A stretch of DNA of 64,000 nt from Acidobacteriota bacterium (lineage in GTDB: Bacteria; Acidobacteriota; Vicinamibacteria; Vicinamibacterales; CAVVIG01): positions 1-64,000 of the forward strand of contig QHWJ01000232.1 in NCBI GenBank assembly GCA_003222535.1. The letters run 5' to 3'. The notes below the pieces were generated by a model. The model was not told the DNA's origin, did no database searches, and worked only from the letters and a program-made list of their open reading frames with translations. The stretch's first letter is position 1, and every line of letters starts with the position of its first letter. Made by a program: the position numbers and the translations under genes. Below, piece after piece: positions 15,706 through 23,086 of the stretch.

Positions 15706-15767
15706 TGGCGAGTTGGTGAGTTGGTGAGTTGGTGAGTTGGAGAATTCAAGTCGCCAAGTCGCCAAAA
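15706..15767. repeat. GAGTTGGT octamer array with TCGCCAAG partner
   Basis: Four octamers at 15710-15741 followed by AATTCAAG-TCGCCAAG-TCGCCAAA. Left and right ends (GGCGAGTT.. / ..TCGCC) are complementary. Lies between the M16 stop and the 64-residue gene. A sibling array is at 40491-40556. Confidence 0.82.
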
Positions 15768-15772
15768 TGCTA

Positions 15773-17152
15773 TCAGAAGGCGTCCGGCGACAGGACGACC
15801 GGCTCGCCGAGGCCGAGGCGGCCGAGCTCCTCGCGGACCACATCGAAGTCGCCGACGACGAGCGTGGTGAGGCGCGCCGGATCGAGATGACATTGCATGA
15901 CCCGTGAGACGTCGTCGCTCGTGACGCGCTCGATCCTCGGCACGAACTGCTCGTAGTAATCGTCCGGCAGGTCGTAGAGGGCGAGCTGCATGGCGGCGCG
16001 CCCGATCTGTTCGCCGGTCTCGAAGCTGCGTGCGTAGCCGCGCGTGAGGGCCGCGATCCCGAGCTCGAGCTCCTCCGCGGTGACGGGATGAGGTCCGCGG
16101 ATGCCCGCGATCTCGCCAATCGACTCCTCGATCGCCCGCGCCGTCCCCGTTGTCTGGACGCTCGCCTGCAGGATGAAGGGCCCCGACAACCGTCGGAAGT
16201 CGAAGGCCGAGCGCGCGCCGTAGGTGAGCCCCTTGTCTTCGCGAAGGTTCAGGTTGATGCGGCTGACGAACTGGCCGCCGAGAATCGTGTTCGCCACGAC
16301 GAGCGCATGGTAGTCGGGCGAGTCGCGCCCGACGGCGACCTGGCCGATGCGCAGCTCCGACTGCGGCGCGTGCGGGCGCGGCACCACGTTGAGCCGCGCG
16401 GCGTGCGGCAGCGATCCCCCGGCTGTCACTTCCGCATCGCCCGGCCCGGTCCAGTCAGCGAACGTCTCGGCCGCCAGGCGCGCGATCCCCGCGTGGTCGC
16501 AGTCGCCGACCGCAATCAGCGTGGCCGCCGACGGCCGGATCGCTCGCACATGGAACGCGCGCACATCGTCGACGTGCATGGCCGCCAGCGACGTCTCGCT
16601 GCCGATCGGCGAGTGCCCGTACGGATGCGCCCCGTACAACAATTGCAGAAACGCGCGGTCGGCGACGGCGCCCGGCATGTCGCGCAACTGGGTCAGACGG
16701 TGGAGCCGCAACTGCCGCACGCGGGCGAAATCGCTTTCCCTGATCGCCGGACGCGCGACGATGTCCGAGAGCAGCGCGAGGGCGCGCTCGGCGAAGCGGC
16801 TGAGGACGCTCACGCTGGCCACCGTCGCATCCGATCCGATGTCGGTGTCGAACTGCGCGCCGAGCCTCGCCAGCGCCTCGTGCATCTCGATGGCGGACCG
16901 CTCGCCGCTCCCCTCGTCGAGCATGTCGGCGGTGACGGCGGCCAGTCCGTCCATGCCGACCGGATCGGACGAGGCGCCGCGGCGGAGAAGCAGCGTGAAC
17001 GCCACCAGCGGCACCTGCGTGTGCGTCACCGTCCAGATGCGCAGCCCGTTGGGCAGCGTCGATTTCTCGATGGAGGGGAATGGAAAGGGTCGCGTCGGCC
17101 CCGGCTCGGGGAGCCGCGTCCTGTCGATCTTCACCGTCCGGATTGCGCTCAC
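15773..17152 (-). CDS. M16 peptidase family protein lacking the zinc motif (partner subunit)
   Basis: A 459-residue M16-fold protein from a GTG at 17152 that overlaps the stop of the upstream M16 gene (GTGA). Where the zinc motif should be it reads DGLAAVTADML, so HxxEH is absent. Near the C-terminal domain it has LREDKGLTYGARSAFD, the Arg/Tyr substrate-binding pair found in the non-catalytic M16 half. It therefore most likely forms a heterodimer with the adjacent catalytic subunit, as in two-subunit bacterial processing peptidases. No clear signal peptide, so probably cytoplasmic. Confidence 0.92.
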   Translation of the reverse strand: MSAIRTVKIDRTRLPEPGPTRPFPFPSIEKSTLPNGLRIWTVTHTQVPLVAFTLLLRRGASSDPVGMDGLAAVTADMLDEGSGERSAIEMHEALARLGAQFDTDIGSDATVASVSVLSRFAERALALLSDIVARPAIRESDFARVRQLRLHRLTQLRDMPGAVADRAFLQLLYGAHPYGHSPIGSETSLAAMHVDDVRAFHVRAIRPSAATLIAVGDCDHAGIARLAAETFADWTGPGDAEVTAGGSLPHAARLNVVPRPHAPQSELRIGQVAVGRDSPDYHALVVANTILGGQFVSRINLNLREDKGLTYGARSAFDFRRLSGPFILQASVQTTGTARAIEESIGEIAGIRGPHPVTAEELELGIAALTRGYARSFETGEQIGRAAMQLALYDLPDDYYEQFVPRIERVTSDDVSRVMQCHLDPARLTTLVVGDFDVVREELGRLGLGEPVVLSPDAF

Positions 17153-18453
17153 GAGACGACCGCCGGATCGGAATCCGGAGCAGCGAGCGCCGTCCGGTCG
17201 TGCGGCACGATGCTCAACGTGACACGCCGGGCGGGATCGAGATAGCGGCCGGCGACTTCCTGCAAGGACGATTTCGTGACGACCTGGTAACGGGCGAGAT
17301 CCCGCCCGAAGTACGCCGGGTCCTTCAGGAAGACGTTGTAGGCGTTCAGCTGGTCGGACTTGCCGCCGAAGCCGCCGACCGTCTGCAGCCGGAACATGAA
17401 CTGCGTCTCGGTCTGGATGCGGCCGCGATCAATCTCTTCGTCGGTGGGGCCGTCGGCGGTGAGCCGCGCGATCTCCTCGAAGATCGCCCGCTCGAGCTCG
17501 GCGAGCGCGTGCCCGGGCGCGGCGGTCGCCGTGATCTGCACATACCCGGTGATCTCGCGCGAGTTCTGCGACGCGGAGACGTCGGTCGCCAGCCGCTCGT
17601 CGAACACGAGCCGCCTGTACAGCCGCGACGTCTTGCCGTTGGCCAGCAGATCGGTGGCGAGATCGAGCTCGGCGTCGCCCTCGGCGAACATCGCCGGCGA
17701 GAGCCACGCGAGATAGAGCCGCGGCAGCTCGACGCGATCCTCGAACCGGAGCCGCACGTCGTGGGTCAGCGAGGCCGACGCGCCGACCGGCTCGACGCGG
17801 TCGCCTGCGTCGATCTCGCCGAAGTACCGCTCGACGAGCGCGAGCGCCTGCTCGCGGTCGATGTCGCCGGCGAGGGCGATCGAGGCGTTGGCCGGGTGAT
17901 AGTAGCGGCGGAAGAACGCGTGCACCTCATCGAGCTGCACCGCTTTCAAGTCCGCGATCTCGCCGATCGTCGTCCAGTGGTAGGGATGATCGGGCGGAAA
18001 GAGCGCCGCGAGCAGCGCCATCGGCGCGAGGCCGTACGGCCGGTTCTCGTAGTTCTGCCTCCGCTCGTTCATCACCACGTCGCGCTGGTTGGCGAACTTC
18101 GCTTCGGTGACGGCCGGCAGCAGGTAGCCCATGCGATCGGATTCCATCCAGAGCGCCAGATCGAGCGCGCCGGAGGGGACCACCTCCCAGTAGTTGGTGC
18201 GATCGGCGTTCGTCGACCCGTTGAGCGTGGCGCCCGCGCCCTGCAGCGGCTGAAAATAGCCGCGATCGTGGTGCTGCGATCCCTCGAACATCAGATGCTC
18301 GAAGAGATGCGCGAAGCCGGTATGGCCAGGCCGCTCGTTCTTCGACCCGACGTGATACCAGAGGTTCACGGCGACAATCGGGCATGCGTGGTCTTCGTGG
18401 ACGAGGACGTCGAGTCCGTTGGCCAGCGTGTGCTTGGTGAAGGAAATATTCAC
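17149..18453 (-). CDS. M16 zinc peptidase, catalytic subunit
   Basis: A 434-residue protein from a GTG at 18453 overlapping the stop of the DUF3347 gene (GTGA). HLFEH at residues 49-53 is the zinc-binding HxxEH, with a downstream MNERRQNYENRPYG carrying the third ligand glutamate. No signal peptide is visible, so it is probably cytoplasmic. It is paired with the following non-catalytic M16 protein in a tightly coupled operon with mrp and a DUF3347 lipoprotein. Substrate unknown. Confidence 0.93.
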   Translation of the reverse strand: MNISFTKHTLANGLDVLVHEDHACPIVAVNLWYHVGSKNERPGHTGFAHLFEHLMFEGSQHHDRGYFQPLQGAGATLNGSTNADRTNYWEVVPSGALDLALWMESDRMGYLLPAVTEAKFANQRDVVMNERRQNYENRPYGLAPMALLAALFPPDHPYHWTTIGEIADLKAVQLDEVHAFFRRYYHPANASIALAGDIDREQALALVERYFGEIDAGDRVEPVGASASLTHDVRLRFEDRVELPRLYLAWLSPAMFAEGDAELDLATDLLANGKTSRLYRRLVFDERLATDVSASQNSREITGYVQITATAAPGHALAELERAIFEEIARLTADGPTDEEIDRGRIQTETQFMFRLQTVGGFGGKSDQLNAYNVFLKDPAYFGRDLARYQVVTKSSLQEVAGRYLDPARRVTLSIVPHDRTALAAPDSDPAVVS

Positions 18454-19073
18454 CGGAAGCTGCCGCAGGTCGGCATCCCCTTGCCGTAGTACGGATTGGC
18501 GAGCATCGACCCTTCCTGAAGCCAGGGCTTGTTGACCATCGGGCAGATCGCCACCCGGACGCCTTCGGGCGGCGCGAGGTGAAGGCCGGTCATGTACGCG
18601 TCGATGGCTTCGCTGAGCGCGCCGAACTTGTCGCGCACGTCCTTGATGTCGGGCGGCGCCGCTTCGGCGGCGGCAGCGAGCTGCAACGCGGCCGTGTCGA
18701 TCTTCATCGCCGGCGCGCCCAGAGCGGTCGCCGCCGTCACGAGGTGGCCGGCCTCCGCCCGGATCCCGTCCACCTTGTCGTCGGCCAGCGCCGACTGAAT
18801 CTTCAGGTACGGATCGATGACGGCGTGGCTCATCGCGCTGCCGGAGGCCGGCGTCTTGCCCGTTTGCGGGGCGGGCGCGCACGCGCTCGCCGACGCCACC
18901 GCCCACGCGATCACATGCATCCAGGCGCGCGAGCCTTTCAGGCGAGCGATCGCCGGCACGCCCGCCTGACCAGCCTCCGCCAAGGCTTCGACGGTCCGCC
19001 GTAGCTTCAGCGACGGCGGAGAGCCTCGCGCTCCAGAGGGAGCGAAGAGGCAGCCACGAAGTGTTGTGTTCAT
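18450..19073 (-). CDS. DUF3347 lipoprotein with an in-frame repeat insertion at the N-terminus
   Basis: A frame of 207 codons. The C-terminal 115 residues have DUF3347 hallmarks: YLKIQSALADD, FGALSEAI, VAICPMVNKPW and NPYYGKGMPTCG, a fold linked to metal-efflux proteins. A lipobox (VASASAC) follows the hydrophobic MHVIAWAVASA stretch. The ATG at 19073 overlaps the Mrp stop (ATGA), which supports the long start, but residues about 13-50 (SLKLRRTVEALAEAG) are pure REP element, matching copies near dapA and in the asparaginase gene. Translation may instead start at ATG 18920. Likely a periplasmic metal-related lipoprotein. Confidence 0.8.
   Translation of the reverse strand: MNTTLRGCLFAPSGARGSPPSLKLRRTVEALAEAGQAGVPAIARLKGSRAWMHVIAWAVASASACAPAPQTGKTPASGSAMSHAVIDPYLKIQSALADDKVDGIRAEAGHLVTAATALGAPAMKIDTAALQLAAAAEAAPPDIKDVRDKFGALSEAIDAYMTGLHLAPPEGVRVAICPMVNKPWLQEGSMLANPYYGKGMPTCGSFR
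18930..19050. repeat. REP-like element (copy B) inside the DUF3347 reading frame
   Basis: Core TGACCAGCCTCCGCCAAGG at 18967 onwards through CGACGGCGGA at 19020, framed by GCGAGCCTTTCAGGCGAGC on the left and GAGCCTCGCGCTCCA on the right. Same orientation on the plus strand as copies A and C. The whole element is read without a stop in the host frame. Confidence 0.88.
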
Positions 19074-20149
19074 TTCATCACCGTCAGCTGAATTGTCGGC
19101 CGGTTGTAGCTGGCAATCGATACCTGCGCGGCCGTCCGCTCGGCGGCGGCCATGAGGGCGCGGCCGGCCGGCGACTCCGGTTCGCTGATCATCAACGGAA
19201 CGCCGCTGTCGCTGCCTTCGCGAATCGGCTGATAGATCGGGATCCGCCCGACGAACGGCGCGCCGAGTTCAGCCGCCAACCGCTCGCCGCCGCCGTGCCC
19301 GAAGATGTCGGCCTCGTGGCCGCACGACGGGCAGGCAAAGTAGCTCATGTTCTCGATGATGCCGAGCGTGGGAATGTTCAGCTTCTTGTACATCGCGATG
19401 GCGCGCCGGCTGTCGGCCAGCGAGACCTGCTGCGGTGTCGTCACGACGATCGCGCCCGCGACCGGCACCGTCTGGCTGAGGCTCAGCGCCACGTCGCCCG
19501 TGCCCGGCGGCAGATCGACAACGAGATAGTCGAGATTCGACCACGCCACTTCGCGGAAGAACTGCTGCAGCGCGCCGTGCAGCATGGGACCGCGCCAGAT
19601 GATCGGCGCGTCGTCCCCGGTCAGGAACCCCATCGAGATGACCTGCAGCCCGTACTTCTCGGCGGGCACGATCTTCTTGCCGTCGGTCGTCAGCTGCGCC
19701 TTCATGGCGAGCATGATCGGCACGTTCGGTCCATAGATGTCGGCGTCGATGATACCGACCTTGCCGCCGCACTTCGCGAGGGCTATGGCGAGGTTCACCG
19801 CGACGGTCGTTTTGCCGACGCCGCCCTTGCCGGCCCCGACGGCAATGACGTTCTTCACGCCCGGCACCGACTGCCGTGTGCCGTCGGAGCCGACGGCTTC
19901 ACGCACGCGCGCGCTCAACCCCACGTCGACCGCGCTGACACCCGGCACCTGCATGACCGCGGCGCGCGCCTGATCGCGCATCTGATCCTTGACGGGACAC
20001 GCCGGCGTCGTCAGCTCGATTGTGAAGGCGACCCGGCCCCCATCGATCTTGAGCTCCTTGATGAACCCGAGGCTGACGATGTCGCGGTGAAGATCGGGAT
20101 CTTTGACGACCTTCAACGCCTCCAGAACCGAGGTCTGCTCGACTTGCAT
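19070..20149 (-). CDS. mrp: Mrp/NBP35-type iron-sulfur carrier ATPase
   Basis: A 359-residue protein starting MQVEQTSVLEALKVVKDPDL at 20149. Residues 1-90 are a MIP18/DUF59 domain with the DPxL motif and the cysteine in TTPACPVKDQM. The rest is a MinD-like P-loop ATPase: deviant Walker A GAGKGGVGKTT, VDLPPGTGDVALSL, and the Fe-S binding CPSC motif in FACPSCGHEADIF. It carries and transfers Fe-S clusters to apoproteins. It heads a coupled operon mrp-DUF3347-M16-M16. It is divergent from the DUF4870 gene with 31 bp between starts. Confidence 0.96.
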   Translation of the reverse strand: MQVEQTSVLEALKVVKDPDLHRDIVSLGFIKELKIDGGRVAFTIELTTPACPVKDQMRDQARAAVMQVPGVSAVDVGLSARVREAVGSDGTRQSVPGVKNVIAVGAGKGGVGKTTVAVNLAIALAKCGGKVGIIDADIYGPNVPIMLAMKAQLTTDGKKIVPAEKYGLQVISMGFLTGDDAPIIWRGPMLHGALQQFFREVAWSNLDYLVVDLPPGTGDVALSLSQTVPVAGAIVVTTPQQVSLADSRRAIAMYKKLNIPTLGIIENMSYFACPSCGHEADIFGHGGGERLAAELGAPFVGRIPIYQPIREGSDSGVPLMISEPESPAGRALMAAAERTAAQVSIASYNRPTIQLTVMK

Positions 20150-20180
20150 ATCCTCAAGAATATCGTACACTCGCCCGCAC

Positions 20181-20528
20181 ATGGCGGACGTCGAGCCCTC
20201 CTCGAATCGCGGCGTCATGATCGTGCTGGCCTACCTCTGGCCGCTCGCGCTGGTGCCGTTGCTCATGGAAAAGCACGATGCGGAAGTGCAGTGGCACGCC
20301 AAGCACGGCATCGTGCTGATGATCGCGGAGCTGATCCTGCTCTTCGGTTACATCATGCTGACGAGCATCGTCAGCCTGGCGACCCTTGGGCTGGGGTGCG
20401 TGCTCAGCGTTTTCCTCGTGTTCGGGTGGGTCGGCATCCTGGCGCTGCACGTCGTCGCCATCGTGAAAGGCATCAACGGCGGACGCCTGATCATCCCGGG
20501 GCTCAGCGATTACCCCAATCGTCTCTAG
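20181..20528 (+). CDS. DUF4870 (Tic20-like) membrane protein
   Basis: A 115-residue membrane protein starting MADVEPSSNRGVMIVLAYLW with three predicted helices (about residues 12-30, 45-65 and 75-100), the WHAKHGIVL motif between the first two, and a C-terminal NGGRLIIPGL. DUF4870 proteins are small bacterial membrane proteins related to chloroplast Tic20 and of unsettled function. Its last codons precede yidD by a few dozen bases, suggesting cotranscription. Confidence 0.85.
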   Translation: MADVEPSSNRGVMIVLAYLWPLALVPLLMEKHDAEVQWHAKHGIVLMIAELILLFGYIMLTSIVSLATLGLGCVLSVFLVFGWVGILALHVVAIVKGINGGRLIIPGLSDYPNRL

Positions 20529-20571
20529 ATCGCTCGCGCTCCTGCTGGCGTGGCTGCTCACGAGCCTGCTC

Positions 20572-20799
20572 GTGATGAACGCGCGGCCACTCGCCCTCCG
20601 CTCCATTCACGTGTATCAGCGGGCGCTCGCGCCCGCCGCGGCGCGCATCGGGCTGCGCTGCCGCTTCACGCCGACGTGCAGCCGGTACGCCGAAGTCGTG
20701 ATCGCGCGCGACGGGATCGTCAGGGGAGGCGCGAAAGCCCTGCGCCGGATCGTGCGATGCGGACCGTGGACCGCGCAGGGAACTCGCGACGATCCCTGA
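20572..20799 (+). CDS. yidD: YidD-type membrane protein insertion efficiency factor
   Basis: A 75-residue frame from GTG 20572 (ATG 20575 also possible) with the YidD signature: SIHVYQRALAP, RCRFTPTCSRYAEVVI (conserved cysteine pair region) and IVRCGPW. YidD helps YidC-dependent insertion at the inner face of the membrane. The same frame stays open for about 80 nt upstream and encodes a convincing membrane helix (SLALLLAWLLTSLLV), yet contains no ATG, GTG or TTG before 20572 after the in-frame TGA at 20488. A rare start such as ATT at 20509 is possible. Confidence 0.85.
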   Translation: MMNARPLALRSIHVYQRALAPAAARIGLRCRFTPTCSRYAEVVIARDGIVRGGAKALRRIVRCGPWTAQGTRDDP

Positions 20800-20807
20800 C
20801 GCGTGTC

Positions 20808-20882
20808 ATGGCTAATGGCTGATGGCTATGGAAGATGGACCGTCCATCAGCCGTAAGCCATCAGCCATGAGCCATCAGCCAT
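20808..20882. repeat. ATGGCT(A/G) heptamer hairpin
   Basis: ATGGCTA-ATGGCTG-ATGGCTA at 20808-20828 faces inverted AGCCATC units up to 20882, giving a long stem between yidD and the convergent membrane gene. The TGA stop of the membrane gene (20877-20875) is part of a repeat unit. A short fragment ATGGCTGATGGCTA also sits at 21262-21275. Confidence 0.9.
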
Positions 20883-21258
20883 TTTCAGCGAATAGCTTCT
20901 TGCCTTCTTCGTTCAGCAACACCCACAGCGCGTAGATCCCGAGCGCTGTGCCGTACGGCAGCAGCAGGAGATCGACCGACCCGAGCATCAGCGCCATGAG
21001 CCGGGACCACGACCTGTGCCGCCGAAGCGGCACGCCGACGACAACATGCGCCGTGCCCCAGAGGATGGCGATGATCGCCAGCGTGGTAAACGCCGCCGCC
21101 GTGAGTCCCGCGGCGAACTCACCGCCGCCGCCGCGGCTCGCCGACCTGATCAGCGCGACGGCGCCGACGCCAAGCGCCAGCGTCGAGACGCCGACCAGCG
21201 TGGTCAACAGACCCCAGACAATGAAGAGGACGCCCACAAAATCGACGTGTGACGCCAA
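20875..21258 (-). CDS. Four-helix membrane protein, hypothetical
   Basis: A 127-residue protein from a TTG at 21258 (no ATG or GTG is available nearby in frame) with hydrophobic segments at about residues 8-37, 50-75, 85-105 and 105-115. The loops carry RSASRGGGG and PLRRHRSWSR. It resembles small conserved membrane proteins of unknown function. Its final codons, ENG-stop, fall in the ATGGCTG heptamer array. It lies 15 bp after the DnaJ-like zinc-finger gene in the same direction. Confidence 0.7.
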   Translation of the reverse strand: MASHVDFVGVLFIVWGLLTTLVGVSTLALGVGAVALIRSASRGGGGEFAAGLTAAAFTTLAIIAILWGTAHVVVGVPLRRHRSWSRLMALMLGSVDLLLLPYGTALGIYALWVLLNEEGKKLFAENG

Positions 21259-21273
21259 GGCGATGGCTGATGG

Positions 21274-21675
21274 CTACGCGGCCGACGATCGAATCGCGAC
21301 GCGTACCTCGACGCGCACAGACGACGCGTCGGGCGATGTGACGCGGAATCGGAATCGCGCCCCGTCGGCGACACCCGGCGGCACGGACACGCGCACCGGA
21401 TGCTGCAACAGCGACTCGCCCGTGCCTCGGCAGAGGTGGCACCACTCCGTCCACGTTTCCCCGCGCCCGCCGCAATGCGGACACGTGACGCGAATGGGAA
21501 CGCCGAGCGAGACGACGAGGCCGTCGAACGCCTCACGCTGCGAGAGCGACACCTCGGCGCGCAGGACGTCGGCGTCCACACGATCCCCCAGAAAGGCGTC
21601 ACGCATACGTTCGACGACGCGTCCCACCGAAGGAAAGTCGATTGCGATCTCGTCTGCAAAACACTCGTGCGCCAT
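21274..21675 (-). CDS. DnaJ-type zinc-finger protein without a J domain
   Basis: A 133-residue protein starting MAHECFADEIAIDFPSV. In the middle it has CPHCGGRGETWTEWCHLCRGTG-like spacing, that is two CxxCxGxG motifs as in the DnaJ cysteine-rich domain. They are followed by a DnaJ C-terminal-like strand region (VRVSVPPGVADGARFRFRV). The N-terminal HPD J domain is missing, so it cannot stimulate DnaK in the usual way. It may be a client-binding or redox chaperone-like protein. A longer start at 21717 is possible but less typical. Confidence 0.75.
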   Translation of the reverse strand: MAHECFADEIAIDFPSVGRVVERMRDAFLGDRVDADVLRAEVSLSQREAFDGLVVSLGVPIRVTCPHCGGRGETWTEWCHLCRGTGESLLQHPVRVSVPPGVADGARFRFRVTSPDASSVRVEVRVAIRSSAA

Positions 21676-21771
21676 CAGAGTCCCGCTAACGATAGGAGCC
21701 GATCCCAGGCTTGTCAAGGCGACTTCCCGGTGCTAGGTTCACTCCTGTCCCTTTTGGGGAGAACAAGAATC

Positions 21772-21942
21772 ATGCCTGCAAGCATGGAGTGCCCGCTCTG
21801 CGGCGGTTCGATGAAGCGCCGCGAGACGAAAAACGTCACCCGCGTGCCGGGCAATCCGAGTGCCACCACGCGCATCACGTGGGAGTGGGTTTGCCCTGAC
21901 TGCGACTACTTTGAAGAAGCCGAAGAGGAAAGCAGCAGATGA
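21772..21942 (+). CDS. YgiT-like zinc-finger small protein
   Basis: A 56-residue protein starting MPASMECPLCGGSMKRR with GGGGAGA about 10 nt upstream. Two CxxC knuckles (CPLC near residue 7 and CPDC near residue 41) fit a zinc ribbon like the N-terminal domain of YgiT antitoxins, but there is no HTH domain and no toxin neighbour. The C-terminus is acidic (EEAEEESSR). Probably a conserved small zinc protein rather than an antitoxin. Confidence 0.75.
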   Translation: MPASMECPLCGGSMKRRETKNVTRVPGNPSATTRITWEWVCPDCDYFEEAEEESSR

Positions 21943-21973
21943 AAGACCGGACGCCGGGCGGCTCGCGCGCGGT

Positions 21974-22195
21974 TCAGCGCGCGCCGATGGTCAGCAGGAC
22001 TTCCTTGCGGAGCGTGTCCTCGAATTCCTCGAAGTTCAGCGCGGATTCGCACTCGTCACACAACACTTCGAGCACCGCGGGCCGGCTTTCTTCCGACACC
22101 TCCACGCGGCCGCCTTCAACATTCACGACGTGCATCTGCAGCGTCTTGACCAGAAAGTTCCGGTCGTTGCCACAATTCGGACATGTCAACGTCAC
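21974..22195 (-). CDS. Zinc-ribbon small protein, hypothetical
   Basis: A 73-residue protein from a GTG at 22195 preceded by AAGGAGT at ideal spacing. CPNC near residue 5 and CDEC near residue 48 make a zinc-ribbon pair; the rest is acidic and strand-rich (LEVLCDECESALNFEEF). It is convergent with the YgiT-like gene. No function recognised. Confidence 0.75.
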   Translation of the reverse strand: MTLTCPNCGNDRNFLVKTLQMHVVNVEGGRVEVSEESRPAVLEVLCDECESALNFEEFEDTLRKEVLLTIGAR

Positions 22196-22313
22196 TTATG
22201 ACTCCTTAGCGATTCTCGATTCTATGAAATGGTCGCGGCCGACGCAATGTAAATCGGCCTGAAAACGTCGAGTCGTCGCGAATTCCGCCGAAAGTGGTAG
22301 ATTCTGCTCCGAG

Positions 22314-22490
22314 ATGTCGATGCCCCCTGGCTCCTATCAGATCCACAGTGAACCGCGCGGTCCCCACTGGATTGCCTGGGTCAGCCGCGACGGCAGCGGG
22401 AAGCCCGACCGTTCGGTGATTCTGATCGCCGAAACGCGTGAGAAAGCCGAAGAGCGCGCCCGGCGATGGGCGGATCAGTCCTCATATTAG
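22314..22490 (+). CDS. 58-residue conserved-looking hypothetical protein
   Basis: An ATG-to-TAG frame of 58 codons beginning MSMPPGSYQIHSEPRG and ending ARRWADQSSY. The composition is protein-like (WIAWVSRDGSGKPDRSVILIAET followed by a charged helix) and a GAG-containing RBS is close to the ATG. It overlaps the end of the convergent DUF488 gene by 9 bp. No recognised family. Confidence 0.6.
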   Translation: MSMPPGSYQIHSEPRGPHWIAWVSRDGSGKPDRSVILIAETREKAEERARRWADQSSY

Positions 22491-23000
22491 ACCGGGATAG
22501 GTCACGCGGTCTGCATTTACCCGCGCAAATGCAGTGAGCGTGTGCCCGGCGCACTCGCGCGCCGACATGATGTGGCGGACCTCCAGTCCGCGAGCGACGA
22601 GCGCGTCGGCGATGAGCTGTCGATGACAGCGCCACCATAGCGCCTCCGCGCACATCACGGTCGTCCGCGCCTCGCGCGACCAGTCGACGAGCGCATCGAG
22701 CGCGCCTTCGAACGCCGCCGTCTCCATGTAGTCCGCGTACCCGCGAAATCCTTCGTGCCGCCAGGCCATGTTGCGAGACTTGACCGCCGGCTTCCGCAAA
22801 CCTCCCAATTCTCCGGCGTGGCGATACACGATTCCCGCGCTGTCCAGCGACTGCGACAGCGCGTCCGCCGCAAAATGCGGATGGCGCCGCGACTTCGGAA
22901 CCGTTCGGACGTCGGCCAGCTGCGCGACGCCGTGGGACCGCAGCAATTCGATGAATTCGTCCAGCGGGCGAGTCGAATGGCCGATGGTATAAACAGTCAC
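22482..23000 (-). CDS. DUF488 family protein
   Basis: A 172-residue protein from a GTG at 23000 starting VTVYTIGHSTRPLDEFIELL. It contains the family motifs IGHSTR, LADVRTVPKSR, the GIVYRHAGELGGLRKP loop and VMCAEALWWRCHRQLIA with its conserved cysteines near the C-terminus. DUF488 proteins are widespread and uncharacterised, with a proposed enzymatic cysteine. It is read in the same direction as addA and lies 86 bp downstream of it. Confidence 0.88.
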   Translation of the reverse strand: MTVYTIGHSTRPLDEFIELLRSHGVAQLADVRTVPKSRRHPHFAADALSQSLDSAGIVYRHAGELGGLRKPAVKSRNMAWRHEGFRGYADYMETAAFEGALDALVDWSREARTTVMCAEALWWRCHRQLIADALVARGLEVRHIMSARECAGHTLTAFARVNADRVTYPGLI

Positions 23001-23086
23001 GGTAACGAAACCTCGCCTGGAATGAAACCTTACGCCGCGACCTCGTCTGTTTCGTTCGCACGGGGTCAGCTCCGCTGGTGGAGGCC

